From an uncultured Austwickia sp. (GTDB lineage: Bacteria > Actinomycetota > Actinomycetes > Actinomycetales > Dermatophilaceae), in assembly GCA_934678955.1 (NCBI GenBank), contig CAKUSI010000169.1, positions 1 through 7,718 of the forward strand: a DNA stretch of 7,718 nt, given 5' to 3'. Of this stretch, positions 1 through 6,334 are shown in pieces (the first letter of the stretch is position 1; every line of letters starts with the position of its first letter). Made by a program: the position numbers and the translations under genes. A model generated the notes under the pieces. The model did no database searches. It had not been told where the DNA came from and worked only from the letters and a program-made list of their open reading frames with translations.

Positions 1-391
1 TGGCAAAGCCGAGCTGGCCGAGCAGGGTGGCGGCATCCTGGTGCATCCGTGCCTGGCGCAGCAGGCCGAGACGGTTGCGCGGTTCGTCGCCGAAGAACAG
101 GTTTTCGGCCACGGTGAGGTCCGGCAGGATCGAGGTTTCCTGCAGCGCCAGCGCGACGCCGGCGCGGCGTGCGGCCCGCGGCGAGCTGGGGCGGTAGGGC
201 GCGCCGTCGAGCACCATGTCGCCGCTGTCGGCGGCAAAGCTGCCGGCGCAGACATGCATCAGCGTGGACTTGCCGGCGCCGTTCTCGCCGACGAGCGAGA
301 CGATGGCGCCGGGAGCGAGCGAAAAGCTCACGTCCCGAAGCACGCGGTTGGCGCCAAAGCTCTTGGAGAGCCCGGCGACCGCGAGGAGCGG
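1..391 (-). CDS. Sugar ABC importer ATP-binding protein, N-terminal fragment
   Basis: The reverse strand encodes about 130 residues of an ATP-binding subunit of the carbohydrate importer class (RbsA/MglA/XylG-like). These cytoplasmic ATPases power sugar uptake with a membrane permease and a periplasmic or lipoprotein binding protein. The fragment opens PLLAVAGLSKSFG, typical of the first strand of such proteins. The Walker A motif GENGAGKST lies at 263-289, and a Q-loop region follows (ALQETSILPDLTVAENLFFG). The gene runs off the left edge before the ABC signature and Walker B. On the right, this frame has no ATG/GTG/TTG near where the family normally starts; it simply reads on into the structured element at 402-466. 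An ATG at 415-413 is one base out of frame. Codons such as TTT, CGT and GAA are commoner than in neighbouring genes, suggesting another origin or a chimeric join. The family call is firm; the gene's completeness is not. Confidence 0.8.
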
Positions 392-401
392 ACGGCTCGC
401 C

Positions 402-466
402 GGGGCGGGGGAGCATCTTGGCCGCCCTGCGGGACGCTGCGCTCGGCCACAGATCCTCCCCGCCCC
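402..466 (+). promoter_or_regulatory. Structured stem-loop element, copy A (upstream of the DUF932 gene)
   Basis: An imperfect inverted repeat has left arm GGGGAGCATCTTG (408-420) and right arm CACAGATCCTCCC (448-460). Pairs: 402-405/463-466, 406/462, 408-413/456-461, 415-418/451-454 and 419-424/444-449. It has a bulged G407, a C414-C455 mismatch and a bulged C450. This gives about 21 base pairs with a 19-nt apical loop. Both arms recur exactly at 6751-6798 (copy B), before the parB-like gene. It ends 165 nt before the DUF932 start. It could be a 5'-leader RNA, a protein-binding DNA site or part of a repeated mobile sequence. The pairing is seen directly; the function is inferred. Confidence 0.6.
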
Positions 467-525
467 CTCGCGCTCGCCGTCGCCCGCCTGGCCCCCGACC
501 GGCGCCCCACGGGTGCCGCCCGGCC

Positions 526-590
526 CCCTCACCCCAGCCCGGGACCGTCCCGGGCCACCGGCCCGCGCGCCGGGACCTGCGGGGTGAGGG
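526..590 (+). promoter_or_regulatory. Nested inverted repeats in the DUF932 leader
   Basis: A perfect 10-bp outer stem (CCCTCACCCC 526-535 with GGGGTGAGGG 581-590) encloses a perfect 8-bp hairpin (GCCCGGGA 537-544 with TCCCGGGC 548-555, loop CCG). It ends 41 nt before the DUF932 ATG. If transcribed, it would be a very stable 5'-UTR structure. A similar nested layout precedes the gene at 2563. The role (attenuation, RNA stability or protein site) is unknown. Confidence 0.45.
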
Positions 591-631
591 CAGCCGCGAC
601 GGCTCGCCCGAACGCTGAGGGAGCACCTCAC

Positions 632-1777
632 ATGACCGCTTTCGCCACCCGGGCCAACGCGCCCGGACGCAACCTCGACCTGCAGCACCTGCTGTCCGTC
701 CTGCGAGACCGACGCGCCCGCGCCCTGGACGTCATCGCCGGGACCGGCGCCATCCACGCCCGCGACGGCCGCCTGATCCTGGACGGCACCGAACCCGTCC
801 TCGGCCCCGACGGAGTCACCATGACCGACGGCGCCTACGCCATCAACGACGTCGCGATGGGCGGCATCGCCGACAAGCTCGGCATCCCGCTGGCCTACCT
901 GCGCCGCATGCACACCGACGCGACCGACCTGTTCGACGCCAACGTCAACGGGTGGCTCGCCCGCATGGACCGCCGCCTGCTCGTGCGGGTCCTGCGCGAC
1001 GACACCGGCTCTGGCACGGCCCGCGCCGTCCTGTCCGACAAGTACGCGATCATGGACGACGAGGACGTCCTGCTCGCCGCCCTGGACGGCATCCGCGCCT
1101 CCGGCGCCCCGGTCCAGGTCGAGGGCGCCGACATCTCCGACCGCCGCCTGTACCTGAAGGTGTCCGCCCCCACCGTCAAGGCACTGGCCCCCGGTCTCCT
1201 GGGCAGCTACCGGTCCCCGTTCAACGGCCGGTCCGGCAAGGACCTGCCCGTGGTGTGGGCCGGGTTCGTCATCACCAACAGCGAGGTCGGCTGCGGCGCC
1301 TTCTCGATCATGCCGCGCGTGGTCGTCGAGGTCTGCCGCAACGGCGCCGTCATCACCGCACACGGGATGCGCCGCACCCACCTCGGCTCCCGGCACGAGG
1401 ACACCGAGGGCCTGGTCACCTGGTCGCGGACCACGAACGCGAAGATGCTCGACCTGATCACCGCCCGGACCACCGATGCGGTCGCCTCGTTCCTCGACCC
1501 CGACTACCTGCAGCGCATGGTCCGCGAGCTCGAGGCCGCCGCCAGCCAGCCGGTCACCGACCCGGATACCACCATCAAGACCATCGCCGGCAAGCTGCGC
1601 TACAGCGACGACGCGGCGAAAGCGATCCTGGCCCACTTCATCTCCGGCGCCGACCCCTCCGCCGGCGGGATCCTGCACGCCGTCACCTCGGTCGCGCAGA
1701 CCCTGCCCGACGCGGATGCCGCCCACGAGCTCGAGGCCACCGCGATCGCCGCGATGAACCTGGCTGCTGCGGCCTGA
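632..1777 (+). CDS. DUF932 family (phage/plasmid-like) protein
   Basis: This 381-aa protein is cytoplasmic, with no signal peptide or membrane segment. It matches the DUF932 pattern common on actinobacterial plasmids and prophages. Two family-like landmarks are visible: ARAVLSDKYAIMDDEDVL at residues 130-147, and the block NSEVGCGAFSIMPRVVVEVC at 216-235, followed by RNG. A C-terminal helical part ends in an alanine-rich tail. The biochemical function of DUF932 proteins is not established; they often sit beside ParB-like, single-strand annealing or conjugation genes. I chose the ATG at 632 because GAGGGAG (617-623) lies 8 nt upstream and the open frame before it only overlaps the reverse-strand ABC fragment and the leader repeats. 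The length fits the family. It heads a plus-strand series with the genes at 1967 and 2563, each separated by a spacer of more than 100 nt. It may therefore have its own regulation, possibly through the structures at 402-466 and 526-590. Confidence 0.85.
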   Translation: MTAFATRANAPGRNLDLQHLLSVLRDRRARALDVIAGTGAIHARDGRLILDGTEPVLGPDGVTMTDGAYAINDVAMGGIADKLGIPLAYLRRMHTDATDLFDANVNGWLARMDRRLLVRVLRDDTGSGTARAVLSDKYAIMDDEDVLLAALDGIRASGAPVQVEGADISDRRLYLKVSAPTVKALAPGLLGSYRSPFNGRSGKDLPVVWAGFVITNSEVGCGAFSIMPRVVVEVCRNGAVITAHGMRRTHLGSRHEDTEGLVTWSRTTNAKMLDLITARTTDAVASFLDPDYLQRMVRELEAAASQPVTDPDTTIKTIAGKLRYSDDAAKAILAHFISGADPSAGGILHAVTSVAQTLPDADAAHELEATAIAAMNLAAAA

Positions 1778-1787
1778 TCGGGGCGGG

Positions 1788-1834
1788 GGAGCGGCGCGCG
1801 CGTCAAGGGCCTTTGCCCCGGGCCGTTCCGCTCC
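1788..1834 (+). promoter_or_regulatory. Hairpin just after the DUF932 gene
   Basis: GGAGCGG (1788-1794) pairs with CCGCTCC (1828-1834; an alternative partner lies at 1833-1839), enclosing a small GGGC/GCCC hairpin (1807-1810/1815-1818). The 14 bases CGGGGCGGGGGAGC at 1779-1792 also occur exactly at 401-414, the left foot of element A, but the ATCT arm is missing here. It may be a relic or distant relative of that element, or a terminator-type hairpin. Confidence 0.3.
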
Positions 1835-1847
1835 GCTCCGGTGCGTT

Positions 1848-1882
1848 CGTCGGACCGGTCGTCGTCCGCGACCGGTCCGACG
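1848..1882. repeat. Perfect 14-bp inverted repeat
   Basis: CGTCGGACCGGTCG (1848-1861) is followed, after a 7-nt loop, by its exact reverse complement (1869-1882). It lies 70 nt after the DUF932 stop and 84 nt before the next start. There is no T-run behind it, so it is not a classical intrinsic terminator. High-GC actinobacteria do use hairpins lacking a U-tract, so termination remains possible. A dyad operator for a dimeric regulator or for the ParB-like protein is an alternative. Confidence 0.6.
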
Positions 1883-1966
1883 GCGCAGCGTCCGCCACAC
1901 CGCCACAACGACACCCAACCCTGCGTCGCGACCGCTCGCGCTCGCCCGCCCTCACGGAGGAACACG

Positions 1967-2452
1967 ATGACCGACCAGCTCACCGCCGCGATCGAGGTCG
2001 CAGCCGAAGCCGCGACGGCCGACCCTGTCGAACTCTGCGACCCCGGCCAGCCGGACCTGCGGCGCCAGGTCGAACGGCTGGACAGGACCGTCGCCGACCT
2101 GCGCACCGAACTCGACGCCGCGCGCCGCGCCCACCACGACGACATCGCCACCATCGGCAGTGCCCTGCTGCGCGAGGCCGAGGACCGCGACTGGTGCCAG
2201 GACTACGACCAGGTCATCGACGAACTCAACCAGCGGCTGACGGTCCCGCTGCCCGAGCGCGAACGGGCCTGGGACGTCAGCTTCGACGTCCGCGTCACTG
2301 TCCACCTCTCCCACGCCCGCAACGCCGACGCCGCACGCGACCTCGCCGCCGACCTTGCCTCGGACATCGAGACCGCCTTGCAGCGCCTGCCACACGTCAC
2401 CGCCGGCGACGCCGAGAACGCCGACGACTTCACCGTCGACGAGGCCGCCTGA
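1967..2452 (+). CDS. Small acidic protein with predicted coiled coil, unknown function
   Basis: I do not recognise a named family for this 161-aa protein. It is soluble and acidic at both ends. Residues ~30-90 form a probable coiled coil (DLRRQVERLDRTVADLRTEL, then AARRAHHDDI), which contains the motif DRDWCQDYDQVIDELN at 73-88. Residues 101-114 (AWDVSFDVRVTVHL) look like beta strands. They are followed by an amphipathic helix (122-140) and an acidic tail DDFTVDEAA. The start is well supported: GGAGG (1956-1960) lies 6 nt before ATG. The codon use is strongly actinobacterial. It lies in the same direction as the DUF932 gene but 189 nt downstream, across two hairpins. Its position suggests it belongs to the same accessory block, perhaps as a small regulator or partner of a nucleic-acid protein; nothing in the sequence proves this. 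Confidence 0.75.
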   Translation: MTDQLTAAIEVAAEAATADPVELCDPGQPDLRRQVERLDRTVADLRTELDAARRAHHDDIATIGSALLREAEDRDWCQDYDQVIDELNQRLTVPLPERERAWDVSFDVRVTVHLSHARNADAARDLAADLASDIETALQRLPHVTAGDAENADDFTVDEAA

Positions 2453-2461
2453 CGCTCGAGG

Positions 2462-2511
2462 CCGCCGTCCCGCCGGTGACGGGGGTCCCGTCCAGGGGCG
2501 CCCGACGGCGG
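2462..2511 (+). promoter_or_regulatory. Nested inverted repeats upstream of the gene at 2563
   Basis: An 8-bp outer stem (CCGCCGTC 2462-2469 with GACGGCGG 2504-2511) encloses a perfect 6-bp hairpin (GACGGG 2478-2483 with CCCGTC 2487-2492, loop GGT). It begins 10 nt after the stop of the preceding gene. The layout resembles 526-590: a long outer stem around a tight hairpin with a 3-nt loop, before a ribosome binding site. It could be a terminator for the gene ending at 2452 or a leader for the next one. Confidence 0.4.
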
Positions 2512-2562
2512 GGCGGTGTCGTCCGTTGCCAGCCTGTCCGCGCTTATGAAAGGACCCGATCC

Positions 2563-3033
2563 ATGTCCGCTCCCGCAGCGGGTGCTCCCCGCGAATCGTA
2601 CGAGTTCGTGCACCTGCGCGGTCGCCGTGTCGTCCTGGCCCGTGGCATCCCGGTCCTGGAGGACGACGCCCACGTCCTGCCCGTCCCGGCCGAACCCGCC
2701 CCCGGCGAACCGGGCGCGATCGCCTTCACCCGCGACCTCGGCCGGTGGCTCGCCCGCCTGTTCGACCGCCCCGTCGACGCCCTGGTCTACCGCGAGAACC
2801 GGTGGGACCACCGGCCCTACCCGCGAGCACAGACCCACGACGTCCACGTCGCCGGGCACCTGATCCGCGTGACCGCCTACGACGTCCTCACCGCCGACCG
2901 GCGCGGCACCCTGACGGCCTACGCCATCGGCATCGACGACCGGACCCCGGTCCCGTTCACACCCCGCCGGCCCACGCGGCATCTCGACTCGCAACTCGCC
3001 TGGGCAGCCTGGCATACAGCCATCACGCGGTGA
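2563..3033 (+). CDS. Small orphan protein, unknown function
   Basis: This 156-aa soluble protein matches no family I recognise. After a short alanine/proline-rich start it shows an alternating strand pattern (YEFVHLRGRRVVLARGIPVL, residues 13-32). A proline-rich linker (41-50) follows, then a helix FTRDLGRWLARLF (55-67) and a second strand-rich part (HDVHVAGHLIRVTAYDVL, 92-109; LTAYAIGID, 117-125). The C-terminus, LDSQLAWAAWHTAITR, is probably helical. This looks like a compact alpha/beta domain rather than a DNA-binding HTH. The ATG at 2563 is preceded by GAAAGGA (2548-2554) with 8 nt spacing. The longer open frame upstream is only a shadow of the two previous genes. It is the last plus-strand gene before the convergent helicase, 60 nt away. 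Membership of the accessory block is inferred from orientation and codon use. Confidence 0.7.
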   Translation: MSAPAAGAPRESYEFVHLRGRRVVLARGIPVLEDDAHVLPVPAEPAPGEPGAIAFTRDLGRWLARLFDRPVDALVYRENRWDHRPYPRAQTHDVHVAGHLIRVTAYDVLTADRRGTLTAYAIGIDDRTPVPFTPRRPTRHLDSQLAWAAWHTAITR

Positions 3034-3048
3034 GACGCCGGGGCCCAG

Positions 3049-3081
3049 GCGGGGGCTGGATCTCTCGGTCGAAGCCTCCGC
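3049..3081. terminator. Candidate shared terminator between convergent genes
   Basis: GCGGGGGCT (3049-3057) pairs with AGCCTCCGC (3073-3081) through nine pairs, one of them G-T/G-U, around a 15-nt loop. It sits in the 60-bp gap between the stops of the plus-strand gene at 2563-3033 and the minus-strand helicase, so it could stop transcription in both directions. There is no T-tract on either side, so this is only a candidate. Confidence 0.35.
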
Positions 3082-3093
3082 TCAGGTGACGCG

Positions 3094-3897
3094 TCAAGGG
3101 CTCACGACCACCTCGAGAGACGCTCCCGCCACCGTCTTCAAGTAGGACTGCGCCCCCGCCAGCAACTGCAACTGGTCATCCGTGATTCGGGCCGCAGAGA
3201 TACCAGGCTGAGCCACCAACACCCGCATGCGCGGCCGAAGCTGAGGCGCCAGTTCCTGAAGGTGGAGGAGCGTTGCCGCGTCGCCGACCTCGAACGGGCT
3301 GACCCCCGTCCTGCGTTCCTTGAGCCCGGCCCTGTGGGCGAGCCCTGTCAGCATGGTGTCGATCCGCCGGCGCCAGCGCGCGCTGCGCAGTGCCTGACCA
3401 CACACCTCGTACAGGTCCGCGAGCCGTGCACCCGGCGTGTCTTCCTTGGAGTATTTGCAGTGCGCGAGGGTGATGGCGAGCTCATTACCGGTGATCTTGA
3501 GTCCGACCAGGTCCGCGATCTCACCGGCGCCGTCGTCGTCCAGGAGCACGTCGAAGGTGCCGCTCGCCTCCAGATGACGGGCCATGTTGAACTGGATGGA
3601 GTCGGACTCCTTCGTGCTGCCCTGCGACTCCTTGTGGAGATCAACGCCCGTCCAAGGGAGGCCGGTCAGCCGGCCCCGGTCGAACGGTGGGACGTTCCGC
3701 ACCTCGAGAAGCAGACCGCGGTCGGAGATGACGCGATCGCCGGCGAGGAGGAATGTGGGCCGATGGACGGTCAACCAGTCTCGGAAGGACTGGGGCTCGC
3801 GGCGGGGAAAGACGACCAGTGCGTCCCCGGCAGCGGCCGTGAAGGTCCAGTTTCCGACTGCGTCCACGTCGGCCTCATAGCCCAGTTCCCAGGAGGC
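3094..3897 (-). CDS. Out-of-frame C-terminal nuclease-like segment of the helicase
   Basis: This is the other-frame continuation of the helicase gene, 267 residues starting ASWELGYEADVDAVGNWTF. It has no initiation signal of its own: its first possible start is a GTG at 3867 inside this opening block, without a ribosome binding site. It is therefore best seen as the tail of the same gene. Around reconstructed residues 910-960 it reads DVLLDDDGAGEIADLVGLK, then LAHCKYS, then DLYEVCGQALRSARW. An acidic strand-turn (E918, D921) followed ~17 residues later by a strand ending in H-x-K (938-940) resembles the PD-(D/E)xK nuclease core, with His in place of the usual second acid. The fold call is inference from this pattern, not a match I could verify. 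If the frameshift is real, the cell makes a helicase without this domain. Confidence 0.7.
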   Translation of the reverse strand, partial: ASWELGYEADVDAVGNWTFTAAAGDALVVFPRREPQSFRDWLTVHRPTFLLAGDRVISDRGLLLEVRNVPPFDRGRLTGLPWTGVDLHKESQGSTKESDSIQFNMARHLEASGTFDVLLDDDGAGEIADLVGLKITGNELAITLAHCKYSKEDTPGARLADLYEVCGQALRSARWRRRIDTMLTGLAHRAGLKERRTGVSPFEVGDAATLLHLQELAPQLRPRMRVLVAQPGISAARITDDQLQLLAGAQSYLKTVAGASLEVVVSP

Positions 3898-6272
3898 GTG
3901 CTGACCGCGAATCGGAGCGGGCCGGTCTCGCCGTAGTCAGCCACCGTGAGGTCCGCCTCGAGAAGGGAGTGGCGGCGCCCCTCCCACTCGAGATGAGGTA
4001 GCGATCTCTCGCCCTCGTAGACGACGTAGGGCCACTCCACGGCGAGAAGCGGATAGGGCGGCCGGGTCGTGACGACCTTCGGGATGACGAAGCTGGCAAG
4101 CACGTCCTCCACGCGGATGCTCGCGTCGAGCAGTTTGCGCCCTTGCCGGTCGCACCAGTCCACCCACTCCTTGACGTTACTCGCGGTGCGCGGGGTCCAG
4201 AATCGGCCCGATTGGGCTGCGCTGATGCTGACCGGTTCGCCGTCCTCGAACCCGCGGGTGGCTATGTGGGTCTGCGTCTTGTCGCGGGTCTGGGTCTCGT
4301 CGAGCGCTTCCAGCACGTCGGCGCCGACGTGCATGGAGAACCGGCGGAACTGGCTGACGACGTCCACCAACCCGACGTTGGTGGGGACGAGGCGGCCCAG
4401 GCCGTGCAGGACGCGGAACGTCTTCTCGTCCCGGATCAGGTCCGCGCCCTCCCCGAGGACGGCCAGCGCGACGGAGTCGAAGGTGCTGGACTTCTCCGAT
4501 CCGTACACGTAGAGGACCCTGCGGTCGGGGTCGAAGCGCATCAGGATGAGTTCGCTCACGCTGTTCTGGACGCCTCCGGCGTCGGCCCAATCAACCTCGG
4601 GCGTCCTGGTCACCACGAACCAGGCCACGGTTCCCTCGGCGCCGATGGCCACGGGGGTGGTGGTCTCGTTGACGGAGCCGAAGGCCGTCCGCGCGTTGGC
4701 CGGCTCCCACTCCGAACTGGGGGCATGGTGTGCGACGGCGCTGAGCTTGGGCAGCAGTGTGCCGAGCGGGATGTCGTCCGGTCCTCCGGAGAAGGACGCA
4801 TCGAACTCGGAGGCAGCCTCCGCCGCGCTCGTGAGCCGCTCGGTGATGTCGTGGAGGACAACGTTCCAGTCCGCGTCCTCCCGCAGGAGTTCGCGAAGCG
4901 GGGTGAGCACGGCCTTCGGGTCGCGGTGTACGAACACCGACGCGCGCCCCAGCCGGTCTTCCTTCGAGGACCGGGTGAACCTTCCTACGAGCTGGATAAG
5001 TGGGCTCAGGCTCTTGCGGGGGTCGTGCAGCGCCGCGACCTTGAGTTCTGGTAGATCAAACCCCTCGCCGAACATGTCGACGCACACCAGCACCCGGCTG
5101 TCCCTGTTCCTGATCGCTTCACGCGCTGCCCGCCGTGCCGCAGGCGCGGTCTGGCTGTGCACGCAGACGGGGTTTAGGTCTGCCGCAAGGTCCTGGTAAT
5201 GCCGTAAGACCTCCTCGGTCCGGGCAATGCTCCTCACCCGGGCCATCAGGACATGGTCGTGACCGTTGCGCAGGTCGTCGCGAAGGCGCTGGATCGCTTC
5301 CTGGGCGACGGCCCGATCCGGGTCCGCGAGGCTGACCACTGCCTTGTAGTCGATCGGTTTGAAGTAGCCGTCCTTCTGGGCCTCCCTCAGCGGGAACCGG
5401 TAGATGCCTCTCCCCGGAAGCGAACGACCGTCTTCGCGGTGCGGGGTGGCCGTGAACAGCAACACCGGACGACCCTCGAACGCGTCCACCACGTCGCGCC
5501 ATGTCCTGGCCGGCGTGTGATGTGCCTCGTCCACCATCAGATGCGTGAAGCCCGCGAGAAGGGTCTCCCGTGCCCCAGGTGAGCTGGCGTGGACCGCATC
5601 CGGAGTCGTCACCAGGACATGGGCATGTGCAAGCAGCTCGAGAGCATCTTGCGCGTCGGGCAGGCCGTGCATGAGGGATCCGACGGCCGGGCGCAACGCG
5701 TCCGATGACACGATCCCCAGCTCCTGCAGGACGCCCAGTCGCAGGAACTTCTCAGCGACCTGGTCACGAAGATCCACGCTGAGAACGACCACGAGTAGAC
5801 GTTCGATCCCAGCCGCGACGGTCACGGCGAGCATGGTCTCGGTCTTGCCTGTCCCGGTCGGCATGACGACGAGACCCGGCACCTCGACGCCCGACAACAG
5901 ATGTCCCAGAACCGCGTGGAGCGCACCGGCCTGGGGACGGCGCAGCGCGCCCGGGGTCCCCGGACTGCGAATCGGCAAGGCGCCCTCCCAGGAGGTGGCG
6001 ACCTCGGAGGAATGGACGATCGACCGGTCGCCGACCCACTCTGCCCGGCTCCCACTGCGGAGACCGGGCGATACTCGCACCGAGAGCGGCCCTTCGTGGA
6101 CGGGACTCGTCGTCGTCGGCCAACTGCCGAATTCGTTGCGGGCCAGGCCGTCACCTGGGTCAGGGTCGACGGTCAACGTGCCCGCCGGCACGAGCAGTTG
6201 CTGAACGACGTTGCCGGCAACAACAGCCTGAACGCTCCAGACTGCCGACGTCGTGACCTGAATGGGGCTCAT
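3094..6272 (-). CDS. DEAD/DEAH-type SF2 helicase with C-terminal nuclease-like domain, frameshifted
   Basis: Restoring one base near 3897 joins two open frames into a ~1059-aa protein. Residues 1-110 form an unrecognised N-terminal domain. The SF2 core follows: Q-motif-like RRPQ (111-114), Walker A MPTGTGKTE (137-145), DEAH (248-251) followed by H252, motif III-like FTATPHR (273-279), motif V DMFGEGFDLP (399-408) and motif VI QLVGRFTRS (427-435). These motifs imply ATP-driven movement or unwinding on nucleic acid. Residues ~500-790 are an unassigned middle region. As read, the frame ends at 3771 after 41 off-frame residues (833 aa), while the other frame runs on to 3094 and carries the nuclease-like part. 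The ATG at 6272 lacks a good ribosome binding site; a strong one lies at 6310-6317 before a short GTG leader. It is convergent with the plus-strand genes and divergent from parB-like. Codon use is more mixed than its neighbours', consistent with acquired cargo. Stand-alone helicase-nuclease proteins are common in phage defence, so that role is likely but unproven. Confidence 0.85.
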
Positions 6273-6304
6273 GGTCGAACGGCTCGAACCAGGTTGGCTA
6301 CCAC
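6269..6304 (-). CDS. Possible 11-codon leader peptide overlapping the helicase start
   Basis: On the reverse strand a GTG at 6304-6302 sits 5 nt after the excellent ribosome binding site GGGAGGAG (6317-6310). It encodes MVANLVRAVRP, then a stop whose bases overlap the helicase ATG (ATGA). The helicase ATG itself has no Shine-Dalgarno. This is the arrangement expected for translational coupling. The alternative is that GTG is the true helicase start and a one-base indel separates it from the main frame. The real existence of the peptide is uncertain. Confidence 0.3.
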   Translation of the reverse strand: MVANLVRAVRP

Positions 6305-6309
6305 GGCGA

Positions 6310-6334
6310 CTCCTCCCGCAGGGTCACACCCTGC
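6310..6334 (-). promoter_or_regulatory. Hairpin abutting a strong ribosome binding site in the helicase leader
   Basis: Read on the reverse strand, a perfect 7-bp inverted repeat (GCAGGGT / ACCCTGC, 6334-6328 and 6324-6318, 3-nt loop) is followed directly by GGGAGGAG (6317-6310). A hairpin touching the ribosome binding site could modulate access. As DNA, the 17-bp dyad could be an operator. No clear -10/-35 pair is recognisable upstream. Confidence 0.4.

Noticed and set aside
41..631. Long open frame continuous with the DUF932 gene, which would add 197 residues upstream
   Set aside because: It is the antisense of the ABC ATPase fragment plus leader repeats, is Arg/Gly/Ala-rich, and the ATG at 632 has its own good ribosome binding site.
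952..2562. Long plus-strand frame running under the DUF932 and 161-aa genes into the gene at 2563
   Set aside because: The translation is extremely Arg/Pro-rich, as expected from an off-frame reading of high-GC genes; the start at 2563 has a proper SD.
1798..3101. CGCGTCAAGGGC occurring at 1799-1810, 3090-3101 and again at 7378-7389
   Set aside because: One copy is ordinary in-frame coding sequence of the ParB-like gene (RVKG), another overlaps the helicase stop; with this base composition it is probably coincidence.
4143..5054. 303-residue plus-strand open frame opposite the helicase
   Set aside because: It is antisense to conserved helicase sequence, has no ribosome binding site, and has the low-order composition typical of shadow frames.
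3094..6272. Assignment of the helicase to a named system such as Hachiman, Druantia or DISARM
   Set aside because: The partner genes of those systems are absent and I see no diagnostic domain; only the helicase family and a nuclease-like tail are supported.
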